From assembly GCA_036924285.1 (NCBI GenBank), contig JAYKYS010000014.1, forward strand, positions 3,906,001-3,970,000: DNA of 64,000 nucleotides. The letters run 5' to 3'. The stretch comes from Asterella californica. Taxonomy: Eukaryota; Streptophyta; Marchantiopsida; Marchantiales; Aytoniaceae. Position 1 is the first letter of the stretch, and every line of letters begins with the position of its first letter. The notes under the pieces are model-generated. The model was not told the origin of the DNA, ran no database searches, and saw nothing but the letters and a program-made list of their open reading frames with translations. This document shows positions 53,760 to 64,000 of this stretch, one piece after another. Made by a program: the position numbers and the translations under genes.

Positions 53760-55690
53760 GGCGGATATCTACAATACAGTCTCCCTGCGACAAACTTCGC
53801 CCGATGCAGTTACAGTAACCGGGCAATCTGTGTCTTTTGAACAAGATCTTTTGCGGCCTTGGGAGTGATGGGTTTCATTAGGTTGAAACAGACCTTCGAG
53901 CCCAAAAGCACTGTGGTTGCCATGTTTCACCTTCGTCGCTCCATTCTTCGAGGAGAGTTGCTAGCAGGAAGTCCGGAGGCAATCTTGTCTGTAGTGAAGA
54001 ATCACAAAACTATATGAAGAAATAGGGGTATTGTTTTCTTTTCTTATTCTAACATTATCTTTAGGAAATATATTAGTTTGCCCATGTATCTTCATGGACT
54101 TTTTTCGACTGTCATATCTAACACAAGAGGAAGAAGTTGAGTTAGAAAGAAGTTTTGCTAATTGGTTGTTCATGAAAAAATTTATATTTTTGAAAAGAAA
54201 TATATTCTTTACAAAATATTTTCCTAATCTGACACTGTTCTCTCAAAGAGTTCTTTTGATCGGATGTCATATCTAACACTAGAGAGAAAGTTTTACTCTC
54301 AATTTATAATGAATGATAAAACAATATATTATTTAAAACAGATTCACAAAACTAAAAGAATTTATATAATATTATTATTAATCCGCGTGGTTATGTTTTT
54401 GTCTGAAGTGCAAGTTGACACCAGTCGATGCACAGGTTTACCTCTTCGTAGGACAGAAGAGCAGCTCTCTAGGAAAAGAGTTAATTATTTCTGATTTTAA
54501 ATATGATATTATCCAAATACCAGATCCCCACCGAGTGAACTTCTGTTGGCGGAGACTTTCATTGGTTCCTCCTAAGCCCCAAAACTTACAGCTGTGAGGA
54601 CTGACATCAGGGGAGACTTAGAAAAACTCTTGTTTTCTACGAAAAAAACAGCTACATCGTGGCAAGCATGGAGTTCCTGGACTTAAGTATGGACTTTGAT
54701 TTTCTTCACATGTGTATCAAGATGACTTCCAGATTGCTTGTTAGCTGTGCATAAGACAGTCTGTAGAGGTCAACCAAAGCGAATCAAGCTGGCTTAACTT
54801 CCACCTCTCTTGTCACCGTCCAATTTAACCAACGAAATATATGCGCCTGGAAGCTCTGCAAGAAACTGGAAGCAAAGTATCTTCAGAAAACAGATGGGAT
54901 TGTTATACACTAACTAACAGTCTCATTAGAATCAAATCGACTATTCATTATCTCGTTATTGACATTGTTTTCAAGAGATCAGTTTTCTTTGAAAGGGTAA
55001 CCACATATGTTTACCGTGGTTAGGAAGAATTTAGACTTTTTAATTTACTAACCACATAATAACTTATAATGGAACAATTGCACCATGTGCTCGTTTTCGG
55101 CTGGGTCAAGTCTTCTTGGATGTTCCTTTGTATGAATATTAGAACTACATCCTCGTGTAACGTTTCCATCAGGGCTAAAGTATAATGAAATCATTTATTT
55201 CTCTCCCTCTGTCAAGTTTAATATGAGGGGTTCTCTTTAAACCCCTTTTCCCCTAGAAATACTCCTGGTAACCAACAGGAAGTCATTTTGTGAGGTTCAA
55301 TAGTTTACCACCAAAGGATTTAACGTTAAATCCAGAATGATTTTGTTCATAAAACTTTCTTGCGAGAGTGGAATATGTCAAGTAAAGACTTAAATCAAAG
55401 CTTTATTAGAGTTATAATCTAGAATTTATTTCAAAACAAACGGTTAAATCTCGATCTAGAGATTGAGAAATGTTCACTCGAAACTTTTGTGATTTCTTAG
55501 AATAAAATATAATATTCTCTTTATTACACGGGTAGGAAAAAACAATTCTTTTTCTTGCTTTTATACCCCCACTGGGGTTTACGAAACCTCATATGTGGCT
55601 ATCTAAGTTAGAGTAGTGAGTGAGATATGTTTAAGAGATTCGACTGCAACATGTTACTTGTACTTTTACATACAAGAAAATAAAAGCTTA
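53760..55690. other. Intergenic, nothing recognised
   Basis: AT-rich with short frames only. No repeats could be paired with confidence. Confidence 0.4.
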
Positions 55691-55691
55691 C

Positions 55692-55998
55692 CACTGGCTG
55701 GAATCACTACTGTATAGTTAGAACTTTGAGCCAGTTGAACTTTTTCTTTTATACTGCAGCCATTTGGGTCATAATAGAGGGTGTCAAACCAAAGGTTTTG
55801 GGGTGTTATTCGTTTCCCTAACCGTGGGTTAAGAGGTTCACCTGTCCCACTTGCAACTGTCCCCTGTTGCTTCCCACCGCGTGTAAGTGCGAAAAACTTA
55901 ATTTTGAAAACATTTACTTTCATCAACCCTAATTCTATCATGGGGTGGAGCCAGTTTTCCCTAATAAATGTAATTTTCACAGCCGTTGCAAACTCTGC
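55692..55998 (-). CDS. Candidate internal exon of an unrecognised protein
   Basis: On the minus strand an open frame of about 100 codons lies between an AG acceptor-like site (catagcag, near 55998) and a donor gtaagc directly after 55692. The encoded piece (FATAVKITFIRENWLHPMI ... TPQNLWFDTLYYDPNGC ... SSNYTVVIPASG) looks like a soluble beta-rich domain. No family is recognised and flanking exons were not found, so it may be a gene fragment. It has the same flavour as the frame at 20345-20550 but no demonstrable similarity. Confidence 0.3.
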
Positions 55999-57050
55999 TG
56001 CTATGAAACCCTATCAGATAACTTTCAAGTCCATGATAAACATGTTAAGCGTTGCATGAGTCCTTAACTGGAACAAGAGGAGTCATGGCAAATCACAACA
56101 TATCACTTTTATATCATTCGATATCTATTGTACTACCAAGAGACGAGAAAAACACAAAAGGAGTTTCAGTTCAACACATAACTATTCCTCGTTTCCTCCT
56201 CGTTATGCTCATTGAAGGTGGAAGCTCGAGCCGACTGAGTTTATGAGTTTAATTTTATCTTTTATTAAAATTTTATTGTAAACAAAAATAGATATAAGAT
56301 CTGATGGTAAAACTGAATATAGATGTAAAACTCTTAAGCTTTAATTAATTAATATTTATGTAAATCTGAACACTGAATCGGATGATAACTGAATGTAAAA
56401 ACAAAATTAGTAAATTTAAATTTTATATAGAAAATACATTTAAATTTTGATGATATAATCAAATGATAATCAAATTTAACTGCAAATCACGTGCAGAGAA
56501 CAAAGATAAACTCTAAACATTCTGACAAGTTGCGAAATCACGTCCAAAGAATACTCAAAACTTGAAAAAATAGAAAAGAATGGAACCCCTGATTAGACTG
56601 CAAGATTCTATAAGCGCGATGAGTTACAAATGCATGCTTGGTTCGGTGGAACTTCAAAGGTATCAACGCTTGACTATTCTGTTCAAACTGTTACACAGAC
56701 TCCTCGGGCTAGACTACAATCTACCTAGAACTTGAATGGATAGTACATTACTCACTACATATGCGTCTCTTTAAGACAAGAGATAGTTTGATTCTTGAGA
56801 CACATCTCCGATTCTATATCTTAGCTATCGATGAATCCTACGGACTACAGTCCTTTCTGATGAGACATCAGCAGGTTCTTCACGCGCTCTTAGTTGATCT
56901 TTTCATCTCACGAGATACTATAGTTCGACTCTGCTTGTTCTTGCAAGGGCGCAGGCTCTTGACTCATAGCTTGACCTTGCATTAGAGCGTTCTAACTCGC
57001 ACTGACTATCTTCTCTTCTCTGCCAGTCTGTTATTTCGGCACTGTCCACC

Positions 57051-57487
57051 TGCGAGTGCGGTGTCTCGCTCGACACCTCGGATCGATATGTTACTCGCTG
57101 TCCTCATGGTGGAGAGCGGATAGCTACCCACGATGTCATCAAGGACATCGTGTTCGTCTTAGCACGAGAGAGTTGTTATATGACATGAAGAGAGCATTGG
57201 TATGCTATTCAAACGGGAGGATCAATGACAACTGACCTGTACATGATGAGAGAAGATCATATCTCAATGACAGATGTGGTTGTCACTGATCCGACATGAG
57301 ACTTAGTGGCGACACATGTGATAATCCATCTCTCAAGATGGACTGCACGCATGGTGTCAGCGAAGGTGATCAAGTATAAGAGTATGCAGGTGAGACCTCG
57401 CTTCATCCTCTTAGCTTTGGAGATATATTGATCGACAGCCTCGGAGTTCGACGTCTTTATTCGAGATTGTGTCAGAGTGTATCATGG
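57051..57487 (+). pseudogene. Relic of a retroelement C-terminal endonuclease-like domain
   Basis: One frame, interrupted by TGA at 57186-57188, by a second TGA after VVVTDPT and by a third after LALEIY, reads CECGVSLDTSDRYVTRCPHGGERIATHDV, then ISMTDVVVTDPT, AKVIKYKS and RPRFILLALE, ending FDVFIRDC. The order CxCG - C...GG..H - D..DPT - K..KY - LALE is one I associate with the C-terminal, restriction-enzyme-like region of reverse-transcriptase-bearing elements. Two of the stops could derive from CGA by C-to-T change. The RT itself was not found upstream. No exact family is claimed. Confidence 0.6.
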
Positions 57488-57690
57488 GAGGAGCTAAAAA
57501 CTACCACTTTCTTTTTCTTTTTGCACTATATTTTTTACACAACGAGTTTTCATTGCTCTACAAAGAACTTTAGCAAGCGAAATATAAAAAAAAATAATTG
57601 CAATAAACAATACTATTTCATGTGCACTTGGATATGCACGAGTTTTAACTTACCTGAGTTTTAGTCCCCGTGTTCTTCCTCCTTATGGGC

Positions 57691-57793
57691 GTAGGTTGTT
57701 TGGACCTTCAGTTCCTTCTTTCCCTTGTGAGACTTGATGGAATCTTTCTATCCGTTTGCTACTCATTGCGTCGTGTTTTCTCTTTAGTACATG
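57691..57793 (+). repeat. Dispersed repeat, copy 2 of 3
   Basis: aggttgtttggaccttcagt...gacttgatggaatctttctatcc...cattgcgtcgtgttttc aligns by eye with 47514-47618 and 58430-58525. Confidence 0.55.
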
Positions 57794-58429
57794 TACTCTC
57801 CGTTCTTCGTTCCTCTCGCCTGTAAGACAACGAACATAAGTTAAATCAAGTCTAACTTTAAATTTCAAAGTCTATACACATAAACGGACAGAGACGACGA
57901 TGGACGGAAGGGTCCACACGGGAATCAGGAGGGAAAGTCCACGAGGTCCACAGAGAAACGAGTGGTGGATGACGACTCGACAGCAAATCTTTTCCTATCT
58001 CTTTCTTTTGCGCCTGTCATCACTCGCTTGTACTTGCGGAGGTACTGAGAAGAAAAGTGGTACTGTAGTACGTGGCGTACCTGAACGTACAGATATGTCC
58101 TCCCCATGTACTTCTCTTTTCCGCAAGAAAAAGCAAAGCTTTGCATCAGCTGACGCTGTCAGTTACAGCTTTTTCTTTTCCCCAATATACAACTCTTATA
58201 ATTCATTAAAAGTAGGAAAACTAAGCATGATATTTCTGCTTGTTATCTTTTTTTAGTATTAACTGTTTTGGTAGATATGTATTTACTAGTTGTTTGTGTT
58301 ATGGGAATGGGAAGGAGAAGGTGAAAAAGGACACGTAAGTTGGATTTACGGGTTTGTAATATTTTAGGAGCGATAAAAGACTTTAGAGCTATTTTCTTCT
58401 CTTTACGGGGTGTTGGTTTTCCTTTCCGG

Positions 58430-58525
58430 GGTGTTGGTTGTTTGGCTCTTTTGGTCCTTTTACCCTTGTTTTGCTTGATGGGGTCTTTCCATCCTTCTGG
58501 TACCCATTGCGTCACTTTTTTACGG
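58430..58525 (+). repeat. Dispersed repeat, copy 3 of 3
   Basis: gtgttggttgtttggctctt...cttgatggggtctttccatcc...cattgcgtcacttttt. It contains the same ordered words as the other two copies; the only two copies close together are 57.7 and 58.4 kb. Confidence 0.55.
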
Positions 58526-58529
58526 AAGA

Positions 58530-61500
58530 ATGGAGTTCTCTTGGTGGCGGCCCCTGCTGGGGATGACAACTCCTCCATCTGGCGTGTGCCGACTGTGTGG
58601 GGAGATGCCTTCCGTCTTTTGTCGTGGTTTGATTGATCTACTCCGACTCTGGTGAAGATACCTTGTTCCTTTTGTTTTGGTTTCTCTCGACAATAAGTTG
58701 CTGTGTTTTCTAGTGCAAGTTGAAGAAGAAAGTGTGTTTTCTTGTATATTATATAAGAAGAGAGTGTACTTGTTGTTATTACTTTTCTTTCCTTGAAAGT
58801 AGAAACTGTTTTCAAAGATGGTGGAAGGTTTTCATAATTTTCGTTCTGCAACATAACCGTAAGAACACAGTTCTCCATGGTGGTTTCTCCCAACTGTCGA
58901 TCTTCTTGTCTTCCAGTATATTGTATGTGCACATGAGGTAAGGAAAAAACCAAGTTTAATCAGATAAGAACTTAGCTGCCGAGTGGCAGAAGAAGTCAAA
59001 TGTATTAGACCTTGAGACTGACTGATGTTTGTATCATGTGCTTGACACGTGATGGTGTCAGAGAAGTACATGGCTGCTTGAAACGAGAGCTAATGAACTG
59101 ATGGAAAGGGAGAGAAAGTTCCAAGTTTTCTAGAGCTGAACCTACGTTCTGAAGAGAAGAAACAAAGAAACTCTATAGAGCAAATAATTTATATTAAACA
59201 GTGACATGAAACTCCTTCTTTCCTTCCTCTTCTATCTTCTTGTAGTAGTGCCTAAGTGCCAAGTGAAAATTACATCCAGTTCAGTGGCCGACAATGGAAG
59301 AGGCCCGTTCCCGTCATGAAACTGCACAATCATTGTCAGTAAATATGTATATTCATATCTGAGCGGATGGAAACAAGCCAATAATTGTTAGATAAGGATT
59401 CTCGAGTGGTCTGATGTCCACTTTGGATGTATGACTAGGAGTAGATTCTTGCGTTTTCGACTTGTTCATCAAACAGTTTGGAGTATGGTGGCCGACAAGT
59501 AAGAGTGGACACTGGATACCATGGTTTTATTCAGCTCTGGAGGTGGAACGAGCCACTAGTTACAGAAACTCAGCAGTCATTTCTCTACCACGGTGAATGG
59601 GAGACAACGACCTTCTGAGGAGTTTATTCTTGCTGCATGTTCTACTGAACTAGCTTGGTAGTGGCCAACTTAATATATATGTAGTTTCGGATAGACTTAC
59701 TTGGAAGAATCAACGTGCAAACATGACGCAGACCAGGTGGCGTGGGATGATATTATGGCAGTAGCTAGCTTTAAGCTAAGTAGGTGGAACTGCCAGTTTC
59801 ATGCTAGAGTATTGTTCTTTCTGTGAAATGATAACTTCCCACATTGTCATCAACTTCTTGGGCAATAGTGGCCGACACTATAATCAACTCTGCTTTTATC
59901 TTTGTAGTTTGGTTTCACCTCGTATCAACTTTGAGTGACAGTAGAACCCAACCTGTTCTGACCAAGGTAGGTTGTAATAAACATGGTCCGACTTTCTTCA
60001 ACCAGGAAACAGAGAGTTGCAGACGATTTCAATCTTATGATCGGTGCATACGTTATATTTTTCGATCTGATTGTTGGTTTCATATACTTCAACTTTTCAA
60101 GGGCAGTTTTACATTGTTTGAGCTACACAGGCAACTCCAGCGACAAGGGATGTCTAATGGACACAAGAGGTTAAATTACTTTCCTCTTCTGCCTTCAAGT
60201 TTCTTCGTTCACTTTCGGGCACCTTGCTGATTGTGTTCCCTCTTTCTGCTCACAAGGCACGTTCTCTTGGAACGAAGACGTTTGAAGAACCTTACTGAAT
60301 GTTAAACGGACGAAAAGGAAAAACTATGATCTTAGCTTATGCTTTCCTCAAGATTCTTGTATATGTACTGCACTCTTTGCCAGTTAAACTCAGGGGACTG
60401 GTATATCAAAAGTCTCCTGAGTATATCCAAGATATGGGATTCCAGGCTTGGACTTCTGCTGACTCAAATTCCCAAGAGTTAAGAATTGGTCGGGTTCTGT
60501 TCGAAGCTAAGATGACAGGTACAATACTAAGTTAGTGTTTGACATATCAAGACCGTATGTGTAGCTTTTGTGGCCTACAGTCGGAGACAGTTTCCACACT
60601 TTAGACCATGTCATTGCGACCAGAAATGACAAACCATGTAGAATGGTGGTGTTAGTTGTTGTGGTGATTTTTCGCATATGCACAAAAGCGTTGACGGAAT
60701 CGTTTTTATTTTCTGAAGTCGAGCTAGGCGACTAAGTGGGATACACTGCAAAGGGTTGAAAAGAAGTCCACCCATCAGTTATTCACAGATGAATGTGTCA
60801 TATGAAAAGCATGAAATATCATGGTCCACAGTTCCTCTCACTTCATGGCTTCTGACAAGGACTATTGCACTTTTCGGATGGAGTGTGCTTGCCGTTATGC
60901 TCTGCCGATATCGCAAGGGCACCACTAGTAAATATTATTGGTTCTACTGAGAGATTTGGTGGAACCATCACTATCCTTCGTGATAGACTTTGAAGAGAAG
61001 AATCCTGATTCTCTGCCAAAGGTGATAATATCACTAACCTTGGCTAGTGAGTGTACTTCAAACTAGATGCATTGTAATGGTTGAAAAGAATTAGGAGCTA
61101 CTCTGAGTTCTGTGAGCTAGGCAATAGTGGCTACGATTCTCTGCATAGTAGTAGAAAATGTTTCAGAATCGTTTTTCCTTTGAACAAGTGGCGATGCATG
61201 TAATGTTATTGACAGGTTATGCATTTGCTTCGGTTGTAGTTGAACAGAAATCCTGGAGAATTTACTCAGCAAACACTATTGAGGTGTAGCTCAGCAGTTC
61301 GCATACAATCATGTCGTCTGTACCGCTATCGCTCTTGTCAATGAGAATAAGTTCCTTTGCTTGGTGATGAAGTTACATCCCTTCTTTATGGTGATGTGGT
61401 TCTTGAACGAAGCTTCTGCTGTAGTTATAACCTTCTCGATGAGATAATCAAATTCAACGTCCTTATCCTTGTCGAAAGAAGGTAGAAACCGAATTTAAGA

Positions 61501-64000
61501 GACAATGATTTACGTTGTATTGATTATAATTTCCTTTCACTTTTCATGGTTCTGCAGGAAAATCTGGACTTGATTGCAGGATGATGGTGAAAAGGATACA
61601 GTGACCACATCTCCCCGGAAGAACTTTCACCACATGAAACCTAATCACTGAATGCTTATATCCTAATAATCAGTTAAGGTGCACATCCCCATACTTAGAC
61701 TGTAGCTACTGCTGAGTTAAGTAACTTCAACGTACACATTTGGACCAATTATTAAAGCATATGAAACCTTCAAAGTAAACATGGGCAGGAAACTTAATCA
61801 TCAGTGTTTCCATATGACTACTACAGGGATCAGGAAACTCACCCAAGCTCAACTCACTTGATTAGTTATTAGTTACTTACAAAGCATAACGACCGTAGTC
61901 GCTGATTCTAACTGCTATGCTCACGTACCAACATATATTACGTACATTATATCGCGAAATGGAACCTGGAATAAGCATCTACAAGTCATGAAACTCCAAA
62001 AACATCATCAAGTTTTAAAACATAGAAAGTTTGCTGCACGACTACCATAGCAGCAAAGGTAATACTTTGGCCCGACTGACTTTAAGTGACTGCAACGAAC
62101 CCTGTTGAACAACTACCCTAACGATGACTAACCGGAGTCCAGAGAAAGTTTGAGCTCAGACCTGATGCTGGAAGACACTAGAGTGGATGGTGGGAAATGG
62201 GAAAGGAATTTCGTGCGCAGCTTTGCTTTTTACCAACGCAGGCAAGAATCCTGCACCGTAATGGCCGACACTCCATTAACAACGCTACCTTGACAAGTTG
62301 TCTAGCCCCGATGACGGGCTAAACCTCGGCCAATCAGGAATGGCAATTCACGAGATCCGCGGAGTTTAACGACACCAGTCAACAGGACGAAGACTGGCCA
62401 CGATTTTCTTCAGCTGCAGAAAAAACGGTGAGCTAAAGAGCAGTAATGGTTGTCTGACAGAATCCTGAACGGTGACCAGTGACATTTCTATGTAGAGTTA
62501 TTACCGAGCTCCGCCGTGAATTTTCCTAAGGTTGGAAGTGTAGCTTCTGTAGCATTGAGGAGGGTTGGGTAATAACTTGTGCATGGCACGAGGAGACTGC
62601 TTTATGTTTGCTGCTGCTCCTCAGATAAAGCTGAGCAGATTGCAGAGAACCATCATGCATTCCTGCCACTGCATCGATTAGGTGTCTAATAGTGTCAGAG
62701 AGCAGTGAGTGAGGGAGTGATGGCACGAGAACTGTCAGTGAGCTGACGACTTGGATCAATGGATCTTCGTTCGTTCTTCAGCCTCACCCGTTTGTCCGGC
62801 CCGAGTCTGCCTTGCCTGACCTTATTATCATCTGCTGAGGTCCAGACTCCAAAGCAAGCACTCATTGTCTGAATTTGTCTCCTCAGGCCTGTCTTGGCCG
62901 AGAGCAGCAGCGATGGCTTTCGACCTCAGCTTCAAGCTCATGCCCCGTCACGCGGGGACAAGTTCGATAGCTCACGTAAACAAGAATTTCAGTCTAGAGT
63001 CTGGATGATGATCGAAAGCTCGGCGCTCCATGAGGGTGAACTGACAGAAGGCCAGGGAACCACAGAGATAGAACCTGAACCCCTCTCCCTAGAACCTAGG
63101 AACAGCAACATGCTCGGGATCTTTGCAAGCGGTTCGAATTACAAGCGGTTCGAACTGATTATATGTAGTCAATCCTTTGCCGAGTAATGTGGTCAATTTG
63201 CTCATCTATTCTGTCTCTGTATGGATCTATACAAGGTAAAATGAACCCAACTCTCATGCGCGGTATTTTATTGAGCTATGTTTAGACAACTTAACAACGT
63301 TCTAATTCAGATCTTATTTTGGTTTTAACTTTCTTCCGAAATGAAGCTTCATCGACCGATCGCGAAAGTTTTTGTACACGGTGAGAAATGATGTCTCGAA
63401 ATGCTGTTCACGGACTGGAACTCTTCCATGAAGGAAAAATTCTCTCGCCCCTTGCTCAAGGAATTGCAAGGATCAAAACCCTCTGACTCACAGATGGAAG
63501 GTGAAATTTATTCCATCAAGCTGAAGAATGATGGATTTAAAATCTAGATTAAAGTTCATCCGATTCTTCATGAGTAATGTGATCCCTGCTCGCTGTTAGT
63601 TAACGTAGATAAATCAAGTAAGGTTCACATGAAATAATTCAGTAATCAACTACTTATAAAAAAGAGTTTATAGGACATGCTGAGAATGGCTGAAAGCACA
63701 GTGCAATAATGGTCTCTGCACGTGGTAGATATGCATGCCATCAGGAGTGATCTGATTCTCTTACTCTTCAGGAGTGAGCTTTGAATACGAAGGGGCCGCA
63801 GCAAAATACAAAACCATGGAACCATTTGCTTTCGCTTCTTATACTTCCTTCTCTCTTTCAGCTCTTCTCGAATATTTGATGAAAAGTATGTTCTCGATCT
63901 ATCTATCACATCTGAATGGATAAGTTCCAGGTTGATAAACTACTCTCGTCAGACGTGGCCTAGCTGCCTTTAACAATGTACTCTATGTGGCTTTTATAAC
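58530..64000. other. Intergenic with a degraded spaced repeat
   Basis: No gene recognised; frames at 59844-60230, 60299-60535 and 62894-63187 lack domains. The word gtggcc(g/t)aca occurs at 59285, 59489, about 59661 (gtggccaac), 59870 and 60570, with atggccgaca at 62262, roughly 170-210 bp apart in the first part. This suggests an old tandem array. Confidence 0.45.

Overview
This window is nuclear DNA from a land plant. The evidence is a SAUR-family auxin-response gene, plant-type LINEs with a gag-like ORF1 ending in a CCHC knuckle and an APE/RT ORF2, a tRNA-type SINE, hAT-like MITEs, and spliced genes with short GT-AG introns. The species cannot be fixed from sequence alone; a bryophyte or other early-diverging land plant is a guess. 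The window is gene-poor and dominated by repeats. No rRNA gene, convincing intact tRNA gene or CRISPR array was seen.

Layout. 1-3.2 kb: AT-rich DNA with two copies of a MITE family (1026-1383, 1445-1801). 3.18-14.0 kb: a complete but inactivated minus-strand LINE with 15-bp target-site duplications. Its endonuclease domain is split by a second 3.3-kb non-coding insertion that carries 157-bp tandem repeats and two near-identical 1.16-kb direct repeats with a TATA motif. 14-18.9 kb: no recognisable gene, one hairpin. 18.98-20.2 kb: an intact intronless SAUR gene on the minus strand with a TATA box and an inverted repeat holding a TGTCTC element. 20.3-37 kb: mostly unassigned AT-rich DNA with long perfect hairpins (29.4 and 30.8 kb), a third MITE, tandem repeats and tRNA-like fragments. 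37.27-37.49 kb: a SINE with 16-bp duplications. 38.0-41.0 kb: a 5'-truncated, apparently young LINE with a 59-nt poly(A) and a long third ORF. 42.66-45.42 kb: an intact five-exon gene for a 686-aa DDE-transposase-like protein. 46-47.6 kb: short tandem repeats and an unassigned ORF. 47.6-64 kb: AT-rich DNA with two more MITEs (52.98-53.75 kb), an orphan exon candidate at 55.7 kb, a decayed endonuclease-domain relic at 57.05-57.49 kb, and dispersed repeats.

Only two loci look like intact protein-coding genes: the SAUR gene and the transposase-like gene. The rest is a record of insertions, including nesting (an element within a LINE), single-base homopolymer frameshifts and TGA stops in a dead domain. 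The least ordinary items are the intact multi-exon transposase-like gene, whose pattern I know mainly from animal genomes; the ATGA-coupled third ORF of the younger LINE; the structure inserted in the older LINE; and the 39-bp and 31-bp perfect hairpins.
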